DNA of 64,000 bases from the NCBI GenBank assembly GCA_024867545.1, contig JANFNE010000002.1:62001-126000 (forward strand), read 5' to 3'. A model generated the notes under the pieces. It had not been told where the DNA came from. It did no database searches and saw only the letters and a list, made by a program, of their open reading frames with translations. The stretch is from Phytopythium helicoides (Eukaryota > Oomycota > Peronosporomycetes > Pythiales > Pythiaceae). A program made the translations under genes and the position numbers. Of this stretch, positions 54,704 to 64,000 are shown in pieces (position 1 is the stretch's first letter; each line of letters begins with the position of its first letter).

Positions 54704-56311
54704 CTATACGATCTCCTCCTTCGAAGAGGGAGTTGGTGTCTGAGTTGCCACCGTTGAATACGTTTCTTTTCGCATCGCCTTGAGTCGATGTAGATATAGT
54801 ACGAGCACACCAATACAGATTGCGCACAGCGCGACATTCACAGCAAAGAGCGCGGGCCAGTCTGAAAGCAGCCCAGGCAAAAGTGGGAGGACTGTGCGAG
54901 CGATCGATGCAGAGGAGCCAAAGATCCCCATAAGGAAACCTTGCCGTCTCGTGCCAAGCACTTTCGAAAAAGCTGACACAATCACAGCCGACGTGACAGG
55001 GCAGCCGACACTCCAAACGAACACTTCAGCGAGTACAAATACGTTGTAAGCTGCAGGGTCCGCACGTTCAATCCCGGCCGAGTCCAATGCGTTCAACAAA
55101 AGAAGAATCGCATTCCCGATGAGAAGAACCGCGAAGCCAAAAATGACAAAAGCCACATCAGAGAAGCGCTTTCGGAAGGACTGGATGCACGCGTATGTCA
55201 CGAGACCGAGGAGGCCAATCACGAGGTAGAAGGACGAAGTAGCTTGAGTTGCATCGACTGATTCTTCCGACTCGACGGTAATTCGACCCGTCACCTCCAA
55301 GAAGAGCGGCACGTTCACAGTTTCGAAGATGGATAGGATCCCGCGGGCATTGAAGTTTAGAAAGATGAACACGAGCATGCCGAGCGTCGCCATCCGGTCA
55401 GTCATGAGCGGAGCAGGTTCTTGGATTTGTGCAGCCGGTGTCGGCAAGCCATTGTTGCCACTCTGTGAAGAATTGCGTTCATTTTGGTCATCGCCATCAT
55501 CGCATGGAGCATCTTCTCGTGAGATGCTAGCGTCAAAGACCAGATTGTTGAAGGTCACGACGACAAAGTTGAGTGCGATCAGGAGGAATCCAGGCGCCGT
55601 GAGTCGGTTGAACACGAGAAAGCCGCCATCTAACTTCACCTCCGCTTTTCCAACAACCCCACCGAGGGCTGGTGTAAGAGCGTACGCTAGGAACACCACC
55701 GTCGCGAAGAGCGTGAAGTACTGCAGTCGCTGCTCTACACGCGTCAGCATGGCGATATTGGCGCGGCAAACCGACCGGTTGCCGGCACCAAATCCGACAA
55801 CAAATCGACTGAATGCGAGGAGTGCGCGGCTGTGAAGTGCGGGGCTGTAAGGCAAGATGTACAGCAGATTCCCGACGATAGCGCAACCTCCCGACAGGTT
55901 ATACAGCGTCCGGAAAGACACGCGATCGCAGAGCCAGCCGAAGAGTAGCGACGAGAAGAAGCGGCCGACGCTGAACATGGACGTGAGTAGTCCGACGAAC
56001 ACGAGATCCCCGCCGAGCTCCTGCGCGTACGTGAAGAGCGTGGGGAGCACCAGCCCTCGCGCGGCCTCGGCTCCAAACTCGGACAGGTGGATCAGCGCCA
56101 TGTGGAGGTACCATTTCGCGAGCCGGAGCTTCCTGCTGTTGCCAGTCTTCTTGCCTCCTTCCACTTGCTTCGCTTCCTCTCGCTGACCTCGAATGATCTC
56201 CAACGTCCGCTTCGGCGATAGGCAAGACCGGTTAATCGAATCCAGTGGCGAGGGTGGTGTGTCAGCGTGAGTCATCGGCTCGGCCTCGGGCTCGGCCTGC
56301 CGGGGAGCCAT
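54704..56311 (-). CDS. MFS transporter (MFSD8/CLN7-like)
   Basis: A single exon encodes about 535 residues from MAPRQAEPE. Twelve hydrophobic segments can be traced after a hydrophilic N-terminus of about 75 residues. The loop after the second segment, FGWLCDRVSFRTLYNLSG, is the MFS signature (GxLaDrxGrr type). FVVGFGAGNRSVCRANIAML is the motif of the fourth and fifth segments in the CLN7/SPX-MFS branch. A long Asn/Ser/Asp-rich loop (around residues 265-305) separates the two halves. The second half has FIFLNFNARGILSIFETVNVPLF and GTRRQGFLMGIFGSSASIART, both typical of CLN7-like carriers. Such carriers are usually on lysosomal or vacuolar membranes; CLN7 conducts chloride. Substrate here is unknown. 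An SPX domain is not present. Confidence 0.85.
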   Translation of the reverse strand: MAPRQAEPEAEPMTHADTPPSPLDSINRSCLSPKRTLEIIRGQREEAKQVEGGKKTGNSRKLRLAKWYLHMALIHLSEFGAEAARGLVLPTLFTYAQELGGDLVFVGLLTSMFSVGRFFSSLLFGWLCDRVSFRTLYNLSGGCAIVGNLLYILPYSPALHSRALLAFSRFVVGFGAGNRSVCRANIAMLTRVEQRLQYFTLFATVVFLAYALTPALGGVVGKAEVKLDGGFLVFNRLTAPGFLLIALNFVVVTFNNLVFDASISREDAPCDDGDDQNERNSSQSGNNGLPTPAAQIQEPAPLMTDRMATLGMLVFIFLNFNARGILSIFETVNVPLFLEVTGRITVESEESVDATQATSSFYLVIGLLGLVTYACIQSFRKRFSDVAFVIFGFAVLLIGNAILLLLNALDSAGIERADPAAYNVFVLAEVFVWSVGCPVTSAVIVSAFSKVLGTRRQGFLMGIFGSSASIARTVLPLLPGLLSDWPALFAVNVALCAICIGVLVLYLHRLKAMRKETYSTVATQTPTPSSKEEIV

Positions 56312-56647
56312 CGGTCTCAACTAGCGAAAAGCAGCGGAGCTTGCAGCTTCTCCAGTCGAGCTGGCGAGTCGCTCGCTGGTGTTCGAAGCTCTCGAGGTCG
56401 TTGTGAATGTGAGTGGCCGCGGGAAGTGAGACCGATGTGAAGTGAGCAAAGGTGCACGCAGCTCATTGACAGGTGGTCTGGCTTTACGGACCGCTAGTCA
56501 GACCTCCCACTTTCGCCCAATGAAATCCCTCCATTTTCCTATTTCAGCCAATCAAACGATCGTAGCTCCTCGTGCTGCGTGTCGCAGCCACTCATCGCCA
56601 CCAGCCACGCACTTGCCAATTCGATCCCTCCCTGTTGACGCCAAGCC
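56312..56647. promoter_or_regulatory. bidirectional promoter with TCAGCCAATC box
   Basis: The gap of 336 bases separates the divergent MFS and aspartokinase genes. TCAGCCAATC lies at 56544-56553, about 95 bases before the aspartokinase ATG. Another CCCAATG occurs near 56516 and GCCAATTC near 56612. Confidence 0.55.
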
Positions 56648-59600
56648 ATGGACTGCACGTCGCCCTCCATGCTCATCGGCGCCAACTGGGCGGCCGCAGC
56701 GCTGCCGGAGCTCTCGCTGGAGGCGGCGACCGCGTCGCTGGACGGCGCCGTTCGCCACTTGGATCACTCGCAAGATGGGGCGCGCAACGTTTTCAAGTTC
56801 GGCGGCACGTCGGTGGGGAGCCCCGCGCGGCTGCAGGGACTCGTGCGCATCGTGCGGGAGGAGCGAGCGCGAGTCATTGCGGTGGTCGTGTCGGCCATGG
56901 GGCATACGACCGACCACCTGCTCGAGGCCGTCGACTTTGCGGCGAAGGGCGACGCGCGCAAGGCGCTTGAGGTCGTCGACGCCATCGAGAAGCTCTCGAT
57001 CGACAATGCGCGCGAGACGCAGCGTCTCGTGGCCGAGAGCTTGGGGACTGGCCAAGAGGTGGAAGGCATGGAGGACGAGGTCGTAGCGTTCTTCAAGCCG
57101 CTCAGGGAGTTGCTGTACGGTATCAGCCTGCTGCAGGAGAAGACCGCCGCCGCGCTTGACACGGTACTCTCCTTTGGCGAGCGCATGAGCGCCACCATCG
57201 TTGCGGTAAGTGCGTCCTTCGATCTGCTCACAAGTTGTGCCAGCATCCCTACTAACGCTGGCGTTGACAACAGAAACTGTTGACCAAGGCGGGGGTCAAG
57301 GCGTTCTTCCTTGACGCCCGCGAGTGGCTCACGACGGATGCGACGTACGGATGCGCAGTCGTCGCCTTTGAAGAGTCCAAGCAGAAACTCAAAGAGTTGT
57401 CAGCTGGATGGGAGTCGCAGGGGCTTCCGGTTATCACGGGCTTTATCGGTCGAGCCCGCGCTGAGCTTGGTGGACGCACAACCACGCTTGGCCGCAATGG
57501 ATCAGACTACACGGCCACGATTGTCGGGGCAGCGTTGGAAGCTGACTACGTCGTCATCAACACCGACATCTCAGGGGTCATGACCGCTGACCCGCGCATT
57601 GTCGAGCGAGCTGTCGCGCTATCGCACCTCAATCACCATGAGGCGTTGGAGCTTGCTGTGTACGGAACACGCATGTTCCACGCGCGTACGATGGTACCGC
57701 TGATCAAGGCTGGCGTCACCATGCTCATCCGCAACACCATGGATCCGAATGGACATGGCACATATATTAGCAGTGCTGAGCACACAGGCAAGGCTGAAAC
57801 GTGCACAACGTCGCTGGAGAACCTCGCAATGCTCGAAGTGCGCACTCGTATCTTGCAGGATGCGAGCCTCCAGGTCGCCGACTCGTCCAATTCCATCAGC
57901 GAGAACATTGGCGCGCGTATCACTAAGGTGCTTGAGGCTCGTCGGATTCCAGTCTGGCTTTCGATTCGCGGAGCTCACGGCCAAGCGATCAACATTGTGA
58001 TCCCGCGGGACAGTGAGATCATTGCTCGCGACGCTATCCATGAAGAACTAACGGTGGAGATGGAGTCACACGAGGTCGATCCTCTGAATGTTCAGTCCCC
58101 TGTCACAATGCTTTCTATCGTCGCGGAGGACTTTACAAGCGTTCCGTACAACCAAACCAAGTTCTTTGGAGCACTTGCAGATGCCGGTATTTCCGTGCTG
58201 GCAGTGGGTCAGGGCACCAGTTCTCGGTCTCTCAGCTGTGTTATCCGTGGTGAGGACACCAAGGTCGCTGTCCGCCGCGTGCATGACGCTTTCAACGTGG
58301 ATCATGTCGATACCAGCGTTGTTCTTCTCGGCTGCAACCACGTACGTAAATATCCGCTCGTCTTGTTATGACGGCTGTGAACTCATTTTTGCTCGTGTTA
58401 CCTTGTTTCCCAAACAGATTACCCATGAAGTGATTGCCCAGCTCCAGAAACAGCAGGAGCTTTACCGCCAGCAGCACAAGACTCATGTCAAGATTGTTGG
58501 CTTTGGCTCGAACTGCAGCAAATTTGAATTCAACTCCCGCGGATTCACTTTTGAGGAGCTGCTTTCTCGAATTGAGCAGTGCAAGAAGGATGCGACCCCA
58601 CACAATTCCGACGTCGCTTACGCGGGTGCTCCCACTCTTGAGCAGCTCGACGCGCTGCAAGACATGCCAATCCCGATGCTTGTCGACTGCTCCGGTCAGC
58701 GAAGTCCCAAGGACCTGTACACTGCCTGCCTCGAACGCGGCATCCACGTATGCCGTTTCCCCTTTCACTGCTTAAACCATGTTCCCTCACATCCATTGTG
58801 GCGTGCTTGAATAGGTTGTTGTGTCAAACGCGCGGTCGGTATGTGACCTACCACCAACTTCGTCTCGCGAGAGTATCGCTGCCACTTCCCGCGCGAGTGG
58901 ACGTGCCTTCTTCATGTACACGTCGACAATTGGTGCGAGTCTTCCGGTGATCGATACTCTTGGTAATATCCTTCGCACGGGCGACCGAGTTCTGCGCATT
59001 GAGACGGGTCTTAGCGGCTCCATGGGCTTTGTCACCAACGAGATCATGAAAGGCGCGTCACTGTCATCGGCTGTGCGTGAGGCGCTATCTCGTGGTTACT
59101 GTGAACGCGACCCTCGTGAGGACCTGGCTGGTGCGGACGTCGTTGCCAAGATTGTCGTCCTAGCTCGTGCTCTAGGCGTTCGACTCCAGACACGCGCCAT
59201 CAGGGTAGGGAGTGTTTGTGATACTTATTGTGCTGAGACTGCTAACACATTTATGTGTGTGCTGGCTGTACCAGGTTGAGCCGCTTGTCCCTCGTGAGAT
59301 CCTTGACGCGATCAGTTGGAGTGGCAGTGAGACTGAAGTCGAGACGCTATGTGAAGCTCTCAAGGCCCACGACGATGCATTCCGCGCCAAGTTTTATGAG
59401 CAGGCTGTTGCCCAGGGAAAGCGCCTCCGCTACGTTGCTTCGATTGACCTCACCAACTTCCCGGAGATCGAAGCAGAGGTCAAGCCGGCACTCGTTGACG
59501 AGAGCCATCCTGCGTTCTACGCGCACGGCAACGAGATTGCCTTTGGATTTTCAACGCATCAGTACCAGGTAAGCACCGTTTCATGTACAAGTGGTTTCGA

Positions 59601-59747
59601 ATGTAATGTTCTCACCAACATGATCTACAGCCCAACCCGCTGGTGCTAAAGGGATCCGGATCGGGGGCTACTGCTGGCGCAACCGGTGTGCTGCGCGACG
59701 TGGTCACGATTCTATACACGCTGCAGGGTAAGAACCTCCACGTGTAA
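56648..59747 (+). CDS. bifunctional aspartokinase-homoserine dehydrogenase
   Basis: The multi-exon gene encodes both the first and third steps of the aspartate pathway toward threonine and methionine. The aspartokinase half begins VFKFGGTSVGSPARLQ and shows VVSAMGHTTDHL, SFGERMSATIVA, GRNGSDYTATIVGAALEADY and TDISGVMTADPRIV. An ACT region follows (MLSIVAEDFTSVP with GALADAGISVLAVGQG). The dehydrogenase half begins VKIVGFGSNCSKF (in place of a classical GxGxxG) and continues with VVVSNARSVCDLPP, FMYTSTIGASLPVIDTL, LRIETGLSGSMGFVTNEI and GYCERDPREDLAGADVVAK. It ends with KGSGSGATAGATGVLRDVV. Introns with GT-AG ends interrupt after ATIVA, GCNH, GIH, TRAIR and HQYQ. The NAD-binding loop GFGSNC is shorter in glycines than usual, but the rest is complete. 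In plants and bacteria such fusions are feedback-controlled by threonine; the ACT block suggests similar control. Confidence 0.92.
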
Positions 59748-60035
59748 AGTTGTCTGACACTCCCAGTCGCCAATTTGCATTCTGCATATTGCATATCTAC
59801 ATGTATCCATCGAGAAAGCCTACTGTATTAGAACTGGGTCAAGATTGTGGCTTCTGCTCTGAAGCATTCCTCCAACTCGCGCCACCACGGTCGCGCCAGT
59901 TACAGACACAAACAGTCTAACTTGTGTTGGCTTCCTCCAATAGAAATTCAACCCGTTCGCACGAACTGCTTTATGGCTTTAGGAGAGTTCTGTGTTCGGA
60001 AAATCACCTTGACCTGTCGACTTTACTGCCAAACG

Positions 60036-60290
60036 GAGCGTGAGCGTGACGTCCTTGAGGATGGTCTTGCGCACCTTGCGCTTGGGCGCTGTGAGTGCCG
60101 CGAAGGTTTGTTTGATGTCGTTGATGAGTGTGGGTAGTTGTGCCTTGGTGTGTTTGGTGGCGAGTACGTCGGCTGTGACGGTGAATTTGTTGCATCGAAT
60201 CTCGACTTGTGGTAGTTGTCCGCCGTGGATGGCGGGCTCTAGCGCCGCCGCGAGCTGATCGTGAAGGTTCTGTGGCGTGAGTTTAGCCGT
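60036..60290 (-). pseudogene. 5' fragment of an ABCG/PDR transporter gene, inverted copy
   Basis: On the minus strand this stretch is nearly identical to 62555-62806 on the plus strand, the start of the intact ABCG gene. It encodes the same residues from about position 12 (AKLTPQNLHDQLAAALEP) to about position 97 (ILKDVTLTLR). Differences include CAACAAATTC for CAACAGCCTC and GCGCCCAAGC for GCGTCCAAAC. The copy has no ATG, because the codon is ACG. It stops abruptly just before the Walker A motif, where the sequence switches to an unrelated TTTGGCAGTAAAG. It is therefore a truncated, non-functional copy. The two copies are inverted and about 2.3 kb apart. High identity at synonymous positions suggests recent duplication or gene conversion. 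Confidence 0.85.
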
Positions 60291-61874
60291 TGGCTGTGTT
60301 GGTGACTTGGCTTCGAGTTTCGAGCTTTGTGGGCTGCAATCGTGAATGCAAAAACCTAAATGAGATTGTCCGTTTACTACTTGTAACTGAGTGTGCTGGA
60401 TTTGATTTGCTCACACACCATGATGCGTGGTTGTTCTAGGCGTCTGCGATCGAGGGCGTAGTGCCAGCACTACCACTACATTCACGCAGATGACTGTAAT
60501 GACCACAGCAATGTGAGACATCGTCATGAATGACGGTTGAATACGAACCGAGTCACCACAGAGATGGGTATCACATTCAAGCGTTCGCGCTGACAGTCCT
60601 TGCACAAATGCGCAAATTGCTGACAAGAGCTAAGGATGCAGGCAAACCGTGAATTGTACGACCAGTAATCTGGTGCTTGAGGGCCTCCTCTCCTCCGCCA
60701 CGAATCTGTGAGATGCGCTCCTGTCAGGTTCGGTTGGATGTTTGCGGCGCCAGGGAGGTGATGTATCATCCACCATGCGCTTACATATGTTGTCGCCTAT
60801 CGATACAGCCTAGCAAGGAGCGTAGGGTGAGAAAGGTAATGGGCATGGCAGGCCGTAGCGTTGCGTACAGTCTGCCTCGCTCATAAAAAAATGACAACTT
60901 GTTCACATCCCGTGTCTTCGCGACAGATATTGCACAGCATGACAAAAGTCTATCGCCGCCAATGATTCTCGGGAAAGAAGTACGCATCCACAATACGCGC
61001 TGGACAGCTTCCTGTGCCTCTCAATCGAACCCTGCGCTAAGTCAGATAGGATTTGGTGGCACAACTTGGAGAAGAGGAAGCGAAACTGGGAGGCAGGCCT
61101 TTCCAAAAAAAGATTGTTATTGAAGGATTGTCAATATTGTACGGGGACAATAATTGATTGGTCTGGCCCCCACAATTTTCGCAATAAGGCAATGATTGCA
61201 CAGGTCGCTTTGTCAAGTTTCAAACTCTAAATTCGTGTTCCTCTTGCTAATTTACAGAGCTCTTACGATTTTTCCAGTGGGAGGCAAGAGCAAATAAAAC
61301 CCAAGACACAAGAGCACCTGCACCTGCTTATTTCCGTGCTCATTGCTCGCTGGTATAGCTGCACGAAGTAGTCTCGATTCTTGAGCATCTTTCAGCTCGA
61401 GAAGGATGCTGGGTTGGTTTTGCTCCTCACATCGATCTCCACATCGATGCTGTACGATCGCCTTCACATTCACGTTGAAGCTGACTAGAACTGTAATTAT
61501 CTGACTTCTATCGTACGTGGGGCACATCAATATTATAAATGATTTGTCTGTAACATTGATCTATAGTTATCGGGTGTCGATAGTCTGTGCTGGATGACGA
61601 CGGAAGCAGCAAGCAACAGAATCACCTAACACCAAGCAGATTCATCGTCAGCACCGAGCCGACCTCGCTGGTGATACTGAGTTGTCGATCTCGCCAACTT
61701 CGTGGACTGGAAGAGACATCCAGGCTCGTGCAGTGGGTGAGCGCCTCATCCTCTGTCAGATTGAGGGCCATAATTATATTCCCGTTCTTTACGCAGACAG
61801 ACCGCTCATAGCAATGAGTTTCGCAGTTTTCTGAGTGCGTTCATCCCCATTGAAGTGTTCACGATTCCCTTTGG

Positions 61875-62065
61875 TCATGATCATGTTTGTGCTTCTGTCC
61901 ATGATCGCACGAGCTAGAGGCCATGATCGGGTTTATACCTGTCCATAAGCACGGTACTGCCCATGGTTGTGCTCATGGCAGGGATCATGCGCATATCCAG
62001 GTCTGAAGTGGCAATGCCATTATCGTCCTCTCGCCCGAGGTCGTATCCGTGGTCCCATGATCGTG
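61875..62065. promoter_or_regulatory. cluster of CATGATC words upstream of ABCG gene
   Basis: TCATGATCATG (palindromic) lies at 61875-61885, CCATGATCG at 61899-61907 and 61921-61929, GGATCATGCG at 61982-61991, and CCCATGATCGTG at 62054-62065. The spacing is irregular, so this is not a simple tandem repeat. It is 460-650 bases before the ABCG start and could be a regulatory array. Confidence 0.4.
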
Positions 62066-62523
62066 CCCATATAATTGCTGTTATCGTTGGCGTTGGTGGA
62101 ATCGCCTCTCGTTGCTGGCAGATCGACCCGACGTGCACGAGCTCACAACAGCTCATCGTTAATCTATCGCCACTCCGAAGCCACGTTTCCTCTACCAACC
62201 AATATTCATCCACGCATCATTTCGCGCAGACCGTCACTCGCTGCACCTATCCAAATCTACCTAGCGAGATGACACGAACGCCTCCATCCGTAATCGGCCA
62301 ACTGCCGTCATCTTCGCAATCTCTATACTTTCTATCAGATCACATTGCCCCGTCCGTAATCGGTGGTCGCGGGTAATCTCGCCTCATGAGACGATGAGGC
62401 CATTACGCGCATCACTTCCAGCAGCGCGAGCCAGTACCTCAACACCGCTTCAATTGCTTCGATGGTCCTCACTGTTGCTTTAGCCGCCAACTGCACAAGC
62501 CTCAAAGCTACTTCCTACAACTT

Positions 62524-64000
62524 ATGAGTGGCGCGGCCCAGCCCAGCAAGTCAATGGCTAAACTCACGCCACAGAACCTTCACGATCAGCTCGCGGCGGC
62601 GCTAGAGCCCGCCATCCACGGCGGACAACTACCACAAGTCGAGATTCGATGCAACAGCCTCACCGTCACAGCCGACGTACTCGCCACCAAACACACCAAG
62701 GCACAACTACCCACACTCATCAACGACATCAAACAAACCTTCGCGGCACTCACAGCGTCCAAACGCAAGGTGCGCAAGACCATCCTCAAGGACGTCACGC
62801 TCACGCTGCGACCCGGGACGATGACGCTGGTGTTGGGTCAGCCGGGATCCGGCAAATCGTCGCTCATGCGGCTGCTGAGCGGCACGTTCCCGTCTGACTC
62901 GAACGTGCAGATCGAGGGGGATATCTCGTACAACGGTCGTCCGCAGCGAGAACTGGCTGGTCGGTTGCCTCAGCTGGTCGCGTTCGTGCCTCAACGAGAC
63001 GAGCACTTCCCGGTGTTGACGGTGAGCGAGACGCTGACGTACGCGAACCGATTCAACCAGCCTCAGCTCGCGAGACACAACGGTCGACTTTTGACGGAGG
63101 GTTCCGAGCCATTGAACGCCAATGCCAAGACGACGCTGAATGAGCTCGTGGACCGTCACCCGGACATCGTGACGCAGCAGCTCGGACTCGACGTTTGCAA
63201 GGACACGGTGTTGGGTGACGAGATGCTTCGTGGCGTGTCGGGTGGTGAGAAGAAGCGCGTGACGCTCGGCGAGATGAGCTTCGGACTGCGCCCCGCTGCG
63301 TTCATGGACGAGATCAGCACGGGTTTGGACGCGTCGGCGACATTCGATATTGTCAAGTCTCAGCGTGAGCAGGCGGACCGGATGCGTTCGACGCTGGTGG
63401 TTTCTTTGTTGCAACCGTCTCCCGAGGTGTTTGGTCTCTTCGACGATGTGTTGTTGTTGAGTGAGGGCGAGGTGATGTACTACGGTCCCGTGCGTGACGT
63501 GGACGAGTATTTCAGGTGTCTTGGATTCGAGCGGCCAGCTGATCGTGATGTGGCGGACTTCCTTCTTGATCTGGGCACGCCTCAGCAGGCTCAGTATGAG
63601 ACGTCGAGTGTCGGAGGTGTCGGAGGTGTCGTTCGGAGCTACCCTCGAGTTGCGAGCGAGTTTGCGGAGCAATTTCAATCGTCAAACATTCGTCTCCAAG
63701 ACTTCGACAATGTTGATAATTCCTTGTTGAGCGGTGTGAAGAGTGAGTTTATGGAGAAGTTTCTGGACGAACTTCCGATGTTTGGGCAGTCTATCAGCCA
63801 AAACATTCGAACACTGGCAATTCGACAGTTCCAACTCGCGATGCGTAACACATCCTACATCAAGAGTCGGGCAATTCTAGTTACATTTATGGGATTGATC
63901 TACGGGACTGTTTTCTGGCAAACCGATTCCGGTGAAGCTCAAGTGATGGAAGGCATAATTTACCAAGCGCAACTATTTCTTGTGCTGAGCTTGAGCTCAC
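62524..64000 (+). CDS. ABCG/PDR-type transporter, 5' part (cut by window end)
   Basis: The frame runs open from MSGAAQPSKSMAKLTPQ at 62524 to the window edge, giving 492 residues of a protein that is usually about 1300-1400. The order is nucleotide-binding domain first, then membrane domain, as in PDR-type full transporters. Visible are Walker A GQPGSGKSSLMRLLSG (about residue 105), the Q-loop region FVPQRDEHFPVLTVSET and the signature GVSGGEKKRVTLGEM (about 238). Walker B AAFMDEISTGLDASATFDIV and VSLLQPSPEVFGLFDDVLLL (H-loop region) follow. The first membrane domain begins with AIRQFQLAMRNTSYIKSRAILVTFMGLIYGTVF. Such pumps export lipophilic compounds and oomycetes have many of them. No introns are needed in this part. 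A short GGVGGV repeat lies near residue 365. An inverted fragment of its 5' end lies 2.3 kb upstream. Confidence 0.92.
   Translation, partial: MSGAAQPSKSMAKLTPQNLHDQLAAALEPAIHGGQLPQVEIRCNSLTVTADVLATKHTKAQLPTLINDIKQTFAALTASKRKVRKTILKDVTLTLRPGTMTLVLGQPGSGKSSLMRLLSGTFPSDSNVQIEGDISYNGRPQRELAGRLPQLVAFVPQRDEHFPVLTVSETLTYANRFNQPQLARHNGRLLTEGSEPLNANAKTTLNELVDRHPDIVTQQLGLDVCKDTVLGDEMLRGVSGGEKKRVTLGEMSFGLRPAAFMDEISTGLDASATFDIVKSQREQADRMRSTLVVSLLQPSPEVFGLFDDVLLLSEGEVMYYGPVRDVDEYFRCLGFERPADRDVADFLLDLGTPQQAQYETSSVGGVGGVVRSYPRVASEFAEQFQSSNIRLQDFDNVDNSLLSGVKSEFMEKFLDELPMFGQSISQNIRTLAIRQFQLAMRNTSYIKSRAILVTFMGLIYGTVFWQTDSGEAQVMEGIIYQAQLFLVLSLSS

Larger units (their letters stand above)
59748..62523. other. 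2.8-kb gene-poor region before the ABC transporter
   Basis: Apart from the inverted ABCG fragment at 60036-60290, I see no supportable gene. The interval is more AT-rich than its neighbours and carries repeated short words: CATGATC cluster at 61875-62065, TCCGTAATCGG at 62287-62297 and 62353-62363, and a 7-bp stem GCCTCAT/ATGAGGC near 62380-62400. The last 650 bases probably contain the ABCG promoter. Confidence 0.45.

Noticed and set aside
61252..61530. Minus-strand frame of about 90 codons beginning MCPTYDRSQ
   Set aside because: It has an ATG and mixed composition but no domain, no neighbour support and no splice signals; too weak to call.
62707..63678. A 323-codon open frame on the minus strand
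   Set aside because: It lies wholly inside the ABCG gene on the opposite strand and has His/Arg/Gln-rich shadow composition with no domain.

Overview
The window is nuclear DNA of an oomycete, most likely a member of the Peronosporales or Pythiales. The evidence is a dense set of protein genes on both strands, short GT-AG introns (mostly 55-80 nt, often with CTAAC or CTGAC branch sites just before the acceptor), intergenic gaps of a few hundred bases, flagellar and intraflagellar-transport genes, a FYVE-PI3K fusion, a fused aspartokinase-homoserine dehydrogenase, and a transposase-type DNA-binding region like those of oomycete Tc1/mariner elements. I found no rRNA, tRNA or CRISPR array. The species cannot be named from the sequence alone. 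Exon joins were made by reading frame plus GT/AG signals; several joins were checked because the total length is divisible by three and the family motif is restored across the join.

Layout. From 1 to 10.3 kb: a SUMO protease (-), a mitochondrial-looking protein kinase (-), a WD-repeat-like protein (+), a membrane protein of unknown function (+), and a FYVE-PI3-kinase (-). From 10.7 to 16.5 kb: an HVA22/REEP ER-shaping protein, the NatA auxiliary subunit NAA15, and an intron-containing lipid-A-disaccharide synthase (LpxB), all (+). From 16.5 to 18.4 kb: two GFA/CENP-V-domain paralogues (-), one fused to a transposon-like paired HTH region. From 18.7 to 30 kb: a KIF6-type kinesin-9 (+), a calcium-dependent protein kinase (-), a secreted DNase II (-), an NTF2-like protein (+) and a Q-rich putative regulator (-). 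From 30.0 to 33.1 kb is an unusually long gene-poor stretch with inverted repeats. From 33 to 54.6 kb: a small N-myristoylation candidate (-), the 4615-residue IFT dynein heavy chain DYNC2H1 (-), a divergently transcribed protein with a possible doublecortin-like fold (+), an ELAPOR-type receptor (-) and a small putatively secreted protein (+). From 54.7 to 64 kb: an MFS transporter (-), aspartokinase-homoserine dehydrogenase (+), a 2.8-kb gene-poor stretch carrying an inverted fragment of an ABCG gene, and the 5' part of the intact ABCG/PDR transporter (+), cut by the window edge.

The genes are not an operon. One functional theme recurs: kinesin-9, the retrograde IFT dynein and its divergent neighbour all point to building or beating of zoospore flagella. 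A second theme is membrane and phosphoinositide traffic (FYVE-PI3K, HVA22, ELAPOR, MFS). The most unusual items are the HTH-GFA fusion, the FYVE-PI3K fusion, the LpxB gene and the inverted ABCG fragment.
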